This document shows, in pieces, positions 37,247-49,299 of a stretch of DNA of 64,000 nucleotides; the first letter of the stretch is position 1; each line of letters opens with the position of its first letter. The DNA is taken from NCBI GenBank assembly GCA_051453625.1, contig JBOZIK010000001.1, positions 77,406,824 to 77,470,823 on the forward strand. The letters are read 5' to 3'. The notes under the pieces are model-generated. The model was given only the letters and a program-made list of their open reading frames with translations, was not told the origin of the DNA and searched no databases. Source of the stretch: Welwitschia mirabilis (lineage: Eukaryota > Gnetophyta > Gnetopsida > Welwitschiales). The translations under genes were made by a program, and so were the position numbers.

Positions 37247-37740
37247 TGTTGCAATGCCAAACTATATATAGTTAATCTAATATTTTAAGTACTTTTATAG
37301 GACATTTAAATAGGTTTAGGTGGAGTTCGAATGATTATGGATAGTTGATGGGATGATTACAAAAACATGTAATTCTTGATGCATCTGGAGGTATTTTGGG
37401 CAGATTCTGATACCTAGCATTTTGATGAGGAGTCTAATGATTTAGGAGGATAATTTCTCTTAGTTAGAGAGCTTAGAAGGATGTCATTTACATTTTCATT
37501 TGGATGAAATTCACTAATGACAATGCATTTGGAGCTGATAGGGATGCTAATATGGACTAGGACTAGAAGACAAAGAGTCATCCCTTATCCCAATGGTTAT
37601 TTAAGTGATAGTCAAGATAACATTTATTTTATATAATGAATGAATATAATTTATTACCTTTATAATAGGATTATGTACACCTTTGAATTAATAGGGTTTA
37701 TTTTTAGAATCTTTTATGTAGAGCTATAATTACTTACTTA
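37247..37740 (+). repeat. Ath LTR, copy c (cut by a gap)
   Basis: Starts 'tgttgcaatgcc' and follows LTRs a and b for 494 bp, up to the 100-N run. About 750 bp of LTR are missing compared with LTR b. Confidence 0.8.
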
Positions 37741-37840
37741 NNNNNNNNNNNNNNNNNNNNNNNNNNNNNNNNNNNNNNNNNNNNNNNNNNNNNNNNNNNN
37801 NNNNNNNNNNNNNNNNNNNNNNNNNNNNNNNNNNNNNNNN
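37741..37840. other. 100-N gap of unknown size
   Basis: The left side is inside an Ath LTR, the right side just before an Ath integrase. A complete second unit would need about 6-7 kb here, so either much sequence is missing or unit B is 5'-truncated. Confidence 0.9.
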
Positions 37841-37899
37841 TTTTATGAGATTAAGATTACAACAATACATATTATTTCTTATTTTTATTTAGATTTCTT

Positions 37900-38800
37900 G
37901 CATAAATCTATATAAATAATCTCAAATCCTAAGACCTATGAAGGCCTTATCAAACTACCTTTTCATAATAAAAATTACATCCTAGTGATTGTTGATTATG
38001 TTACCAAGTGGATTAAAGCTATTTGTACTACTATAAATAATGTATGAGATGTCTATAACTTTGTCTGAACTCATATCTTTTAGTTCTGGATTTTTCTAGA
38101 ATCTTAATTAGTGACCAAGGAATGTATTTTATTTTATTTTTTTAGAGACTTCTCTTATCCATTGGAATTGAACATCAATTTTTCTATGCTTATCACCCTC
38201 AATCCAATGGCTAGGACAAGAATGTAAATAGGAAAATTAAAAAGATGCTTCTAAAACTTATTTCCATTAATAAGAAAACTTGGGCTTCTAAACTCAATGA
38301 TATTCTTTGATCTTACTGTAATACTTAATAAAATTCTCTTGGTTTTTCCCCTTATAAACTTGTGTATGAAAAATTTTATGTCTTGCTAGTTGATGTTTAC
38401 TATAACTCTTATCATTTTACTTATTAATGTAATCTTGTAAACTTAGATAAAAATATTTAGTTTCAATTAATCCAACTTCATTACTTAGATGAGAAATGCA
38501 CCCATGCCGTACATCGTCAACTTATTCATAAATCCTAAGCTAAGTTTAAATATGATGAAAAATTAACTCATAAGCAATTTTAACAAAGTCAACTAGTTAT
38601 TTTATACAATACTTAAGTACATATTTTACATAATAAGCTAACCTTTAAATGGTTAGATTACTTTTTAAAAAAGTACATTCTAATGGCTCAGTTGAAATTT
38701 AGGATTCAAACATTGGAAAATTTAAAAGGTTAACAGATAAAGGTTAAAAATCTATGAGTCAATTGATGATTAAACTTTAAACATGATATAATATCTTATC
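37900..38800 (+). pseudogene. Ath element B integrase C-terminal half, decayed
   Basis: Same family as 31.3-32.2 kb. Reads ILVIVDYVTKWIKAI (about 37981-38025), where the catalytic-core stretch is better kept than in element A, then a decayed second-Asp region, NPMA-type HPQSNGQ region (about 38195), and a C-terminal part near 38620-38760. Protease, reverse transcriptase and RNase H of this unit are absent, lost in or before the gap. Confidence 0.8.
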
Positions 38801-41137
38801 TTAAAAGCCATCCTTAATGAGAAGGACATCCCTTATTCCCTTGTCTAGATTCTTCCTTAGTAGATTCCTTTAGTTAACTTCTTTTATTACTTAATCATCA
38901 TTTACTTTACTTATATATCACTTTATGAAGTTACCATGACTAGTAATCTTTTACTTGGACATTTTAAAGTTATGATATTTAATTCACCTGATCTTAAGAC
39001 ATTCATATATCTATAAACTTCATTTTAAAGGAAGATTGCTTAATTCTTTTATTCTCTCTTAATGGTATGAATTTTCAGTTATTTGAGTATGTCATCCTCT
39101 ATTTATCATCTCACTAATTCATCCCCTCCTTAAGAGTACTTGGTCAAGATATATTTTAATAAAATAAAAAAAATGTAATCATTATGTCCTATGATACTAA
39201 GGTCATTTTTCTTGAGTGTTGGTAGCTATAAAAACTCCACAGGGGGTCAGTTGACCATGCTTGCAAGTTCTTACTCCTCTGATAGTGGTTTTACTTTCCT
39301 CATCATGGAATAATTATCACTTCTAAGCCATAGGATTAGTGATGTACCTAATGAGGTTAGAGATATTACTAGTTTTTAAGACTATACAGTATATTAATAA
39401 ATCTATCAATCAAATTTAGTATGTAGGCTATAAGATTAATGATATTCTTGGTGAGGTTAGAGGTACTGTTCATTTTTTAGCATAGATGTATCATGACTCA
39501 TGTTTATTTTGTAGAGGCTACAAGATTGGTGATGTCCCTAGTGTCATTAGAGGTATTGCTTATTTCTTAAACTTATTGGGCATGTAGTACTTCCACATGA
39601 TCAATTCACTTTTTAGGATATTAATGTGTTTTGGGGTGTATGCTATTGAGTCCATCTTTGAATAGCTATTGATCTTATCATTCATTGATTAAGAACATTA
39701 GATCTACTTGATATTATCATAATTACTACCTAATTAAGTGGAACTTTATAAAGCTTTTACATAATTTCATGCACTGTTAATTAGGTGATTTTATGATTTT
39801 TATCAAAGAACTTTACTAGGTTAGAATTCAGGGTAGGAAAACAATATTATTTGTGTTCCTAGTTGTTCATTTTTACTTTTTATTTTACTTAGTTATTTTT
39901 CTTCATATTTTAAAGCTGTTTCCTCACTTTTTCATAATAGTACTTAGGATTTCATCATTTAGTAGTTTTCTTATTGTTTTATTTCATGCATGGTTATTAT
40001 TTGGGATGCTTNNNNNNNNNNCTTTGGATTTTGATAAGATTTGAGGATTTTCCTTAGCATGCTTCTTTTTACTTGGTGCATTATCATTGTCCTATTCTAA
40101 CACCCCTTTTTCTTGCCTTGAGTTCTTTCAAATTTTAACTCCTTAATCATGTTTTTTTTTAAATAATGATTCTTAGCTTTTACTTATCTCCTAGACTTCA
40201 TGATGACTTTTTGAGGCCTTATTATTGCTGTCATTGATATCTTTCTTTACTTGAACTTTACTTTTTGGCCAATCTTTCCTAAAATCCTATTATCTACCAA
40301 TCTTTTCCTTTTTATGTTAATGCAAAGATGTCTTGATTCACATGTGAGGAGTAGGATGTATTTTTAAAATAGTTTTGAGCAAAAATTTTAGTTATGGAGT
40401 TTATTTTGAGCTTTCACGATACATATATGTGATATAATAGTCTGGTTATGATTTCATATTATTTATGTGATATGATTTATGGGTATTGTTTAGTAGGCCT
40501 CTGCCTCTATTATTTCAATAGCTCTTAGTGTGAACTTTTTAATTGAAGAGGAACATCCTCCTTCTCTAGCCTTACCTATGAGATATCATATAGACTTCAC
40601 TATAGCATCATGAGGGGAGTAATGTTATGATTATTTTTGATGTATTCACCTCTTTTGGATTACACTTAAAACTCATTGATTGATTTATACACATCACTTT
40701 CATTTATCACTATTTTGATTATGCATACACATTATCATTTTCTGAGTTATCATGATTCTATCTTATGATGATTTTTGTGTATGACATTAAATTTTTATTT
40801 TATAATCTGATAAACATTTTAAGTGGACAACTAACATAAATTGCAATACTCAGATTTTTTGTAATAATCATGTTCACAAATACTTGATTTTCATTCTAAT
40901 TTTTTGAGTCTGTTATTCCCATGGTCGTTTGGATGACATGTTGGATGATAGCTCTATTGTATATCTTGTAAAGGTAATATGTTAGTTTATTAAATTTTGA
41001 TATTTGATCTTACATATAAGATTTTTAAACTTAATCTATGTTTTCCTAGTTACTATTTATCTTAATCAATTTAACTCATAATTTGTAATTGTTCACTTAA
41101 TTTATCAAAGAAACTAACAAGACTAAGTGGATGGCTA
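38801..41137 (+). other. Ath element B, post-pol 3' region
   Basis: Aligns with 32.2-37.2 kb but lacks about 1.13 kb: at about 40497 'tagtaggcc' joins directly to the block that follows the accessory ORF in element A. A 10-N run at 40012-40021 is present. No coding frame. The purine stretch 'gactaagtggatggc' before the LTR is the decayed polypurine tract. Confidence 0.65.
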
Positions 41138-42377
41138 TGTTTTAATGCAAAATTATATATATGATGGATTATTTTGAGTACTTTTATAGGACATTTACAT
41201 AAGTTTAGTTGGATTTCTGATGATTATGGAGAATTAATGGAATAATCATAAAAACATGCAATTCTTGATATGTTTGGAGGCATTTTAGATATATTTTGAT
41301 ATTTAGCATTTTGAGGATGAGTCTAATGATTTAGGAGGCTGATTTTCCTTTACTAGAAAGCTTAGGAGGATGTCTTTCACATGGTTATCTAGACAATAGT
41401 CACCAGATGACAATGCATATAGAGCTGACAGGGATGCTAACATGAATTAAGAATAAAAGCCAAATAGTTGTCTATTATAATATGGCATCATCCCCATAGT
41501 CATCCAAATGATAAAAAAGATGACATTTATTTTATATAATAAATGAATATAATTTATTATCTTTGTAATGGATGAGTTTCTAGGGTGTTATTTCTAGAAT
41601 ATTCCATGTAGAGATAGAAATACCTCCTTATCCTTACTTTTATTTTACCATCTATTGTACTTAAAATATTGTGATAGGAGATCAAAGGGCAAGAGATCCA
41701 TCCTAGCTATAAAGAGAATTCCTCCTTGATGTTGAACTATGTATTCTCTATTAAGTTGCTACTACTTTATAAGTAAATGTTTAATATTAAGTAATAAAAG
41801 GTTGATTTATTTCTATTGAGTGTATTTTCCTTATGGTTTATGTTGAGTATACTTTTGTGATAGCTTTATAGTTGATATAGATAATGAGAGAAATCTACAT
41901 AATAATAGGTTAAACTAATTAATTTAAGACATGCATTTTGTTTAATATTTCATTTTCATAGCTATAGTAGTTGCATTCAAATATATTCTATTTTGATTTA
42001 CTTTATAGCTTACATTAGTGAGGATTAAGTGACAGCTATTTCCTAATTGATTAAGGTTATAAAGATTGATCTTGGTGATAGCAGATTGATAATTTAATAG
42101 ATCTAGTACTTAGAATTATTCCATTTTCACCTAATTCATTAACCTTGCATTAGCATTCATCTTGCATTGTAGTTATAAATTGTTCTTATTTTATTTAATT
42201 AATTAGAAAAGACCATAAATAATTTAGTAGTTCAATTCTCTAACTTGTAACTTAATGCCTTTGATGGATTATTACATTTGGATTAACTTTCACTATACTA
42301 GCATGTGTTTTTGTATAAGTATTTATGATTTACAGGGATTAACTAAGGACTTAAGGATTGTAAAAATTCATACCACA
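41138..42377 (+). repeat. Ath LTR, copy b (right end of the composite)
   Basis: About 1.24 kb, from 'tgttttaatgc' to 'taccaca'. It matches LTR a throughout. The sequence to its right is Tek gag on the opposite strand, so this is the outer end of the insertion. Confidence 0.8.
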
Positions 42378-42675
42378 ATGCCTTTCCTTAAAGATATGCT
42401 CAAATTTCTTCTATAAAAGCTCTAGATCTACTAACTTAATCATTTCCATTTTCTACCATAGGTTAACTTTTCCTTATAACATATAAATATCTAAAGATGT
42501 TCTTTATAACTTTTTCAACATCACTAGAATATGCTTCTGCTTTGGAAGGATCTAAACCTGCTACAAACTTTTGTGGATTTAGCTTAGTAAATATTTGAAT
42601 TAATTTCCTTATACCCACTACTTCTGGTTGATTTACACCATTATTTGCTTGTGAATTTTTATCTTGATTTACCAT
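42378..42675 (-). pseudogene. Tek gag, N-terminal portion
   Basis: From an ATG at 42675 (- strand) the frame is open to 42463 and reads IQIFTKLNPQKFVAGLDPSK and DVEKVIKNIF, the Tekay gag start (FxKLNPPxFxGGxDPxxAExW). A stop follows and similarity continues brokenly to the Ath LTR. The rest of gag lies at 24200-24870. Confidence 0.8.
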
Positions 42676-43763
42676 TTATAATAGGAATTACATGAAGGTA
42701 TTCATTAGTGCATCTATATTAAGGTTGAATGAGGTTTAATTTCCATCATTAGATTACCAACGCTCTTGTAAATTCTCTTAATGTTGATTACTTGATGCAA
42801 TTGTTCTAGCCTCAAGGTTTAACTGATAATAATAAGGCATCTTAAAGAAGAGAAAATTTTTATGATATTACATTTGAGAATAGGATAGATATTATTAAAA
42901 ATTAAAATTACAAATATTTTTATGATCTTAGGAAAAAGATGATTATCATTATGAGGTGATTGGTCCTCATTTATAATTTAAATTACATAATCAAGTCTAT
43001 TTTCTTTCTTTATTTTCAATAAATAAGGTTTCTAAGTTATGAATATGGGTTTTCATTTTAAGGTTATGTGACCATATAATTTAGGATAAATAATTTGGTT
43101 GGAGATTTGATTATTTCTAAGAACATCTAATAATAAAGAAGTATTTTTATGTATTTATATTTTTTATAAAAGATTAAGCTCTTTAAGGAATCATATAATG
43201 TTATTGTCCTAAATTCTTAAGATAATTTTAATTCTTCTAAGTGATTATTATCTATACCTATCACATAATAGAGTCTTTAATGACTTGAATTCATCAACCT
43301 TCTTGGATTATTTTAGGGATTTTAAATTATCATTAATATGATTAACATAATTATCATTTAGGTGTTGGAGTTATAGTTAACCTTATGAATACTTTGGAAT
43401 TATTCCAAATCTAATTAACTTCTAGGACTATTAAGATTGTAACATTACTATTACTATAATATTTATAATTATTGGGGCTAATATGAATGTAATTTGGTAT
43501 ACATTTAGGGAGTATAGAAATTATAATGAAATTCATAACTATTAGGAGAAGACATTAGAGTTATCTTTAAATGTAGTATTATCAAGGACATGATTGATTT
43601 TACTCATGCTTTAAAAATATTAGGGATATAAATATGGCTATTAGAAATTAAGGTTATTATAGTTATAGTTATGATTATTAAGAAGAAATATTATTAAACA
43701 TATGTTTGGACTTATGTTCTTAAAAATTTATAAGTGTTTACTATAAGTATTATTTAAGTTAAC
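42676..43763 (-). other. Tek 5' leader
   Basis: About 1.1 kb between the primer-binding site and gag, AT-rich, with stretches rich in 'aggattattaa' and 'aattataatgaa'. No ORF is supported. A long leader is normal for this lineage. Confidence 0.55.
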
Positions 43764-43765
43764 CT

Positions 43766-43783
43766 AGAGCTCTAATATCAATT
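43766..43783 (-). promoter_or_regulatory. Tek primer-binding site (tRNA-iMet type)
   Basis: On the - strand it reads 'ttgatattagagctct', against the usual TTGGTATCAGAGC: one G-to-A and one C-to-T. It lies directly beside the LTR end and proves the - strand orientation of Tek. Confidence 0.8.
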
Positions 43784-46560
43784 TGTAATACTATATATTT
43801 ATCCATCCTAATTAAGCACTATTGTTTTTCTATTTTTCTCTTTCTACATTTTCTTAATATTATTACCTAATAAACAAAACAGAACACAGGATTAAATTTT
43901 ATTTATTCCTTTAATTAGCGCTTTTATATTTTAATAGAAAAATCATATTGTTATTACATATTTATATATAATTAATTCCTAATTTATTTTGGTTTAGAAA
44001 TAATATTGATGTCATAAGTTTGTGTCTTCGATTTGTTCCTAGCTTCTTATTACATAGAAAGATATCTTATAGATAGCTGAAGAGATGTAATACCTAACCA
44101 ATATAATAGGAGGTTGCAAATTCGACTAAGGGCATTTCAACTTGATATGTGACCATCCTTTGGAGATGAGTTGATTCTACTTTAGATTCTAGACTATACA
44201 AACATGACTAGGCTCAACTCAATGGGCTTTTACTTCATCTTGACATACATCTAATATAGGTGACAAGTGGTATGTGAGGTTGATGCATGCTTACGAATGA
44301 CCTTCACTTCTTTGAAACATCTCCGGATAGTGAAACATAATCCATTGATGCTAAGAACTTGAGATATTAAGTGATAATAAGTTCATACATCCATTGAATA
44401 GGAGACTAATGATTAAATCCAATTCTGAAGGTTTTATTAAAAAAAATGTAATATAACCCACGTTAATGATGAAATATAAGTGTGGGAATGATCATTATTG
44501 TAAGTATCTTAATTTAATCTTGTTTTATAAATATACCATACAAAATGCATACATATAATCCTAACTAATATGAATATTTGATGGATTATTTACCTAGTTA
44601 TAGTAATTCTAATCATCAATTATGTTCATTTTATAGAAACAATAATAAAATAGAAAACAAGCATACTAGAACATCTCTATATTCAAGATTACAATAATGA
44701 AAACTCTAAATAAAGAAAATATTTTCTATTTTATATTTAAATAAAAGAATTTTTTATCTTTTAATAATAATAAAAATATTTAAATCTATCAAATCACATC
44801 TTAACAGTTTACTTAAAGAGACTAAACCATACTTAGAGGTATGTCAATCCTAGAAACATTCTTCCATGGTCATATGACAATCTCCATGGATTGGTGTAAT
44901 GAAGGTAAACAAAATAAAGTATAACTCAAGTATAATTATTAAAATATAACTCTTTATCCAAGATATATATGACTTTATTATAAGTCAATAAATAAAGTAA
45001 TAAGTCAAAGATTATTTATGTTAAACTGTTAAGGTGAAAACCATTACAAGCATATACATCCAAAGTAAGATAAAGTAAAAGAGCAAAGAGGTATTTCTAC
45101 GAATAAAAATATTTATTTCTAAGTAATTCAATTTAAATATACTATTAGAAATGTGTCTTATATACTAAAATTCTTTATAAAATTTTATGTAATAATTTTT
45201 CTATAATTTAAAACATTAAATATCACATTTTTGGGCTCTAAGGAGACATCATAATCAATAAGTTATGATTAATGATTTATAAAATAAAATAAAAATTATT
45301 GTAGTTCTTCATAAGCTAGACATATAAGAGGATCCTTAGAACTAACTTAAATTATCTTTGAATTATAAAAATATTATTTCTAAGGTCATATTTTAAGGGT
45401 AAAAACTATCAAACTTTATAAAATTATAGTTCCATCACACTAAAATAATTACAACTTTCCAACACACTAAAATAATTACAACTTTCAAAATACTTCGATT
45501 TTTTAAATGGTTCGAGATGTTTTGAAAAGAGTATTTAATTTCCTACAAATTAGGATGCTTAAGTTTACATATATCTTAACAAATAGCTATAAAAACATAA
45601 ATTAATTACTTACTATTTTTTTGCACTTAGTTTATAACATATTTTGACAATAAAACTTTAAAAAATAATTACACATAAAAAAGTAATTTTTTTACATTTT
45701 CACATTCATAATACAATCCTAGATCTACATTAAAATTTTAATAATTTATACCTACTACTCAATAAGATATAATTTTTTAAACCTATGCCTCTATTTTAGA
45801 AATTTATTTTTCATCATAACAAAAATATAATAAAGTCTCTATAATTAATTATGGAATAATTTAGATTAGTAAAATAGTGGATATAATAACTAAGTATCTA
45901 TAAAATATTTTATTAAATTATTAATTTAAATTATTGAAGAAATAAAAATTAAATCAATTCAAAAAGTACCATTTACTATGAGCCTTGGGCTTTCTATGAA
46001 AGTGTACTAGTCTAAAAAAGATTTTTAAGGATGAGACTTTACTCATACTAAGATAGATTTCATGTATAATGAATGAAAAATGTATTATATATATATTAAC
46101 ATAAAATAAACATAGACATCTAAGTATATAATAAACTCCTATAGTGGTCACTTATCCATAAACATCAATTAGTAACCTCAATCACTAGGCATAAGAAATC
46201 CCTTAAATCTTCCCACATCTTAGTGAGAGCCAATGGGAGGAAAAAACATATATTTATTATATATCATAAGTAGTGGTCTAATGCAAGTATTACATAGTTT
46301 TACTAAAGTATTAAAAGATACTATATGGATAATATGAGTAAAGAGCTTATTTGAAAAGATAGTAAGTTCTTAATAATTGAAGATTGATGAAGATTCAAGC
46401 TCAAGAGTTCCTTAGCTTTAAGCTTCTAAGATTCAAGCTTCCCAACCAAGAGAATGAAAGAAAGAGATAGAGAGGAAAGAAGAAAATGAAATTATATGAA
46501 AAAATGAAAAGTATCTTCTCTTTGCAAGAGAGAAAACGATATCTTCATATATAAACAAAT
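43784..46560 (-). repeat. Tek 5' LTR, truncated
   Basis: Aligns with 17198 to about 19995 of the other LTR; the outer ~870 bp are missing. Similarity ends near 46555, where the Zed LTR end begins. A 27-bp unit is duplicated at 45436-45488. Confidence 0.8.
45436..45488. repeat. 27-bp tandem duplication inside the Tek LTR
   Basis: 'cacactaaaataattacaac' plus 7 bp occurs twice in a row. The other LTR has one copy (about 18911), so the duplication followed insertion. Confidence 0.75.
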
Positions 46561-46564
46561 TTTT

Positions 46565-46656
46565 TTAAAAAATTTGTATTAATTTTTAATTATTTTTGAT
46601 AATTAGGCATCAAAATTGGAAAAAATACATAAAAGCATATGTCATACCCCATAAAA
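46565..46656 (-). repeat. Zed LTR end and adjoining polypurine tract
   Basis: 46570-46644 matches 53405-53484, the end of the complete Zed LTR. On the - strand the LTR would start TGACATATGC, preceded by 'ttatggggta' (46645-46654), a plausible polypurine tract. About 530 bp of LTR between the Tek insertion point and here are lost. Confidence 0.6.
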
Positions 46657-46929
46657 GATTATAAATTAAATAAAAACTTTTGAGAATAATTTAAAGTATT
46701 AAAAATGTCTCACAATACATACTTTTCATAGAAGGCTAGCAAATGATTTTTGATTCAAGTATTTAGGAAAAACTAGAGTGCTAAACTATCATGAAATATA
46801 TTGCATCATACCAAAAAAAAACATTAAAAACATAACATTCAAATATACTAAAATGTAATTCTAACCAAATTATCTTCTATAATAGACTAAACACTAACTC
46901 TTTGTATATCTCCTTCTATGTCCATAAGC
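46657..46929 (-). other. Zed 3' untranslated region
   Basis: Matches 53495-53770 and lies between the accessory ORF and the polypurine tract. No coding signal. Confidence 0.5.
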
Positions 46930-47900
46930 TCTTCTTCATTTTGCCCCATAATTTACCAATACAACTTTTGTGTTTTGGGGGTGAATGCTCTAAGAAATAT
47001 CACTTGATGAGGAAGAATTAAATGGAGGAGATGGAGGAGAGTGAGAAGGAGTAGGAGGATGAGATGATTCTATAATATACTTCTTCTCTTTTTGACAAGT
47101 TGTTAGAGGTACATATGAAGTAATGTAAGGAGGAAAAGAGCAGATAAGAAAAGGATCAAGATGGATTTCTTCCTCTACTTGTTATGGTTTTTCTTACTCT
47201 TCTTGCTACTATTTTTTTTATTTTTCCTCTAGGAATCAATATACATTTTGATACTATTGAACCTATGTAATCTTTTGAGATGTAATGGTTTCTATATAGG
47301 CTCGCTTCCAATCTTTATAATCTAATGTTTAATATAGGGTATTACATAAAATGTCAAAAATATGGCATGGTAAGGGAAGGTTACTATTGTTGCCTACATG
47401 GTTATTAATAGTTCTTAATAGAGAATTAACTATGTCAAAGGCTTTATTATCCTAGATGATTCTTATAAGGTTTAAATAACTAACATAACCATCTGTAACA
47501 TGGGAAGTAGAAAAAACATGTCAGGTGATAAATCTAAATAATGCAAGTTGATTCTTAAGAAAAAAATTAGAAAGTAAGGTGTCGTTTCAGTTAGGAGTAT
47601 ATTCTACATTTAAGGCATTACAACAATATAATAAAGGTTTCACAAAGAGATGTAGAAGACGGTTAAAATGCTCTACTCCTAAAGCTACCTTAAAATTAGT
47701 TAAGGAAATAGTAAAAGCAGTGTGATGTGTGAAATAATAGATTACCCAAGAGCTTTCATCATCATATGATGCATTCTTGCATAACTCTAGGACTTGCTTG
47801 GGATAGTAGAATGGTTTTCTCATGTCTTAATTCAAGCAAGGTAAAATGGACATACATATTTAAAAATTAGCTAAATACCTTCCTTAATGAAGGAATATTA
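46930..47900 (-). pseudogene. Zed accessory ORF (resembles 'putative plant transposon protein' domain)
   Basis: From about 47823 the - strand frame is open for 78 codons: KPFYYPKQVLELCKNASYDD, then a hydrophobic stretch and VEHFNRLLHLF. After a TGA it continues in the same frame with only stop substitutions for about 90 codons (LLSNFFLKNQLALFRF, HVFSTSHVTDGYVSYLNLI, IVNSLLRTINNHVG). NASYDDES parallels NASYDHDS of the Cop accessory ORF. A broken, Glu-rich C-terminal part follows to about 46950. A Ser-rich frame at 48370-48185 may be its N terminus. It lies just before the Zed polypurine tract. Function unknown. Confidence 0.65.
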
Positions 47901-49299
47901 TCTTCTGCTAATGTTTTCTAGAAAACAACAAGGAATAAAAAGGAAAAATTACAGAAACAAATTAATGACAAGATTGAAAGTAAAGAGATAAATAAGAGAT
48001 ATTTTAATATTTAATGAAAACAAAATTAAGAAGAAATCTATAACAGATTTAAGAAACTATAAAACCTATGAAGCTAACAAAGATTTCCATAAGTGCAAAG
48101 AGAAGGAAAACACAAATGATGGAAGATAGAAAAGAATGGATACAAGAACTACTACATGGTTGTAGCTCCATTGAGTACTAGTGGCTATGGTGGTAATTCT
48201 ATAAAGCAACAACAGTGCAATGAGATTCTAAGCAAATGTAGAAAGAACAACATGGATGACTTCCTAGTGCATGAGTAGGACAAATAAAAAGAGTGGGTTT
48301 TATAGGTGAAAGAAGAAATGATAACCATTAGATTATTCAAATAATTAGATGATGAGGATGAGGTTTTCATAGATTAAGGAGTGAATTGCTAATTCAGTAT
48401 AGTAAAAATCATAGCTATGTTTTTAGGGTATGTTTTTCTCTTAAGAAAACCATAGTGGAAATTACATCTTTAGAAAAAGCAAATATATAAATTTTAATGA
48501 AAAAGAATCCTCCACACATTTACATATTTCCAATAATAGACTATCTAAATTAATGGCTATATTTACTAAAAATTTTACCAAATTTTAATCTAAATTTAAA
48601 GGTGTTACAATATCAAGAAAATAGGTTAACTTCTGAGTAAACTTGTAAGTAACCAAAAATTAGTTAAGTAAATCTCTAGGTACACAAGTTAACAAAGTAA
48701 AAACTAAATCATCTTCTAATTTCATCTTTTTCATTATAATTTACCTTTTCCACAATCATGCTTTATTTTTTATTTCAAGCATTTTGATCTAATTGGGTAT
48801 CTAGTGTTATGACATATCCTTCTAATAGAGCTAAGCGTGTTAATATATAAAGGGGTTAGTGCTATATTACTAATGAGTGTTTATATCCCTGATGTAGTTG
48901 AACATGTCATAAAATAAATCATTTTATAGTTACATTACTAGTAGGAATTCATGATCTTAATGCAGTTAACTAAACCAAATTGTCAATCAATCATTAAATA
49001 GTATGATTTTTTAAGAGGGAAGATAATTCATTTTGTTTAATCATTCTTCACATATTTAATATTTTTTATATACACATAAAGGAGTCATTGGATTATTAGG
49101 CTAACCAAGATAAATCCTATCATCATAAAATGCTTTGAAAATAATTAACATAGCATGAAAGTAGATTTCACTTTAATTCAACCATATTTTCTAATTAGAA
49201 GATCTTAAGTAAAACTAATCTCAACAAGTTAACTCAAAAATAAGAAAAACATTTTCTTGAAAAACTATAAGTAAACTTAAATTCTACTTAATTCATATT
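47901..49299 (-). other. Zed internal region, no clear coding signal
   Basis: Except for the Ser-rich frame at 48370-48185, which could be the start of the accessory ORF, frames are closed. No polymerase motif found. Confidence 0.4.

Larger units (their letters stand above)
24880..42377 (+). mobile_element. Ath composite: Athila/Tat-like elements A and B, nested in Tek gag
   Basis: Order on the + strand: LTR (a), gag, protease, reverse transcriptase, RNase H, integrase, long 3' region with accessory ORF, LTR (c, cut by a 100-N gap), then integrase end and 3' region of a second unit, and LTR (b). Primer-binding site (tRNA-Asp type), gag and pol motifs match the Athila/Tat lineage. No clear target duplication was found: the 5 bases before LTR a are 'tgtta', those after LTR b 'atgcc'. 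A shared-LTR tandem made by unequal recombination is one reading; an assembly join across the gap is another. Confidence 0.8.
17198..46560 (-). mobile_element. Tek: Tekay/Del-type Ty3-gypsy chromovirus, split by Ath
   Basis: Reading on the - strand: 5' LTR (43784-46560, truncated), tRNA-Met-type primer-binding site (43766-43783), gag start (42675), a 17.5-kb foreign insertion (24880-42377), the rest of gag, protease, reverse transcriptase/RNase H, integrase with a C-terminal chromodomain, polypurine tract and 3' LTR (17198-20869). Order and motifs fit the Tekay/Del chromoviruses. Without the insertion it would be about 12 kb. All genes carry stops and frameshifts. It lies inside a Zed LTR. 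Confidence 0.85.
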
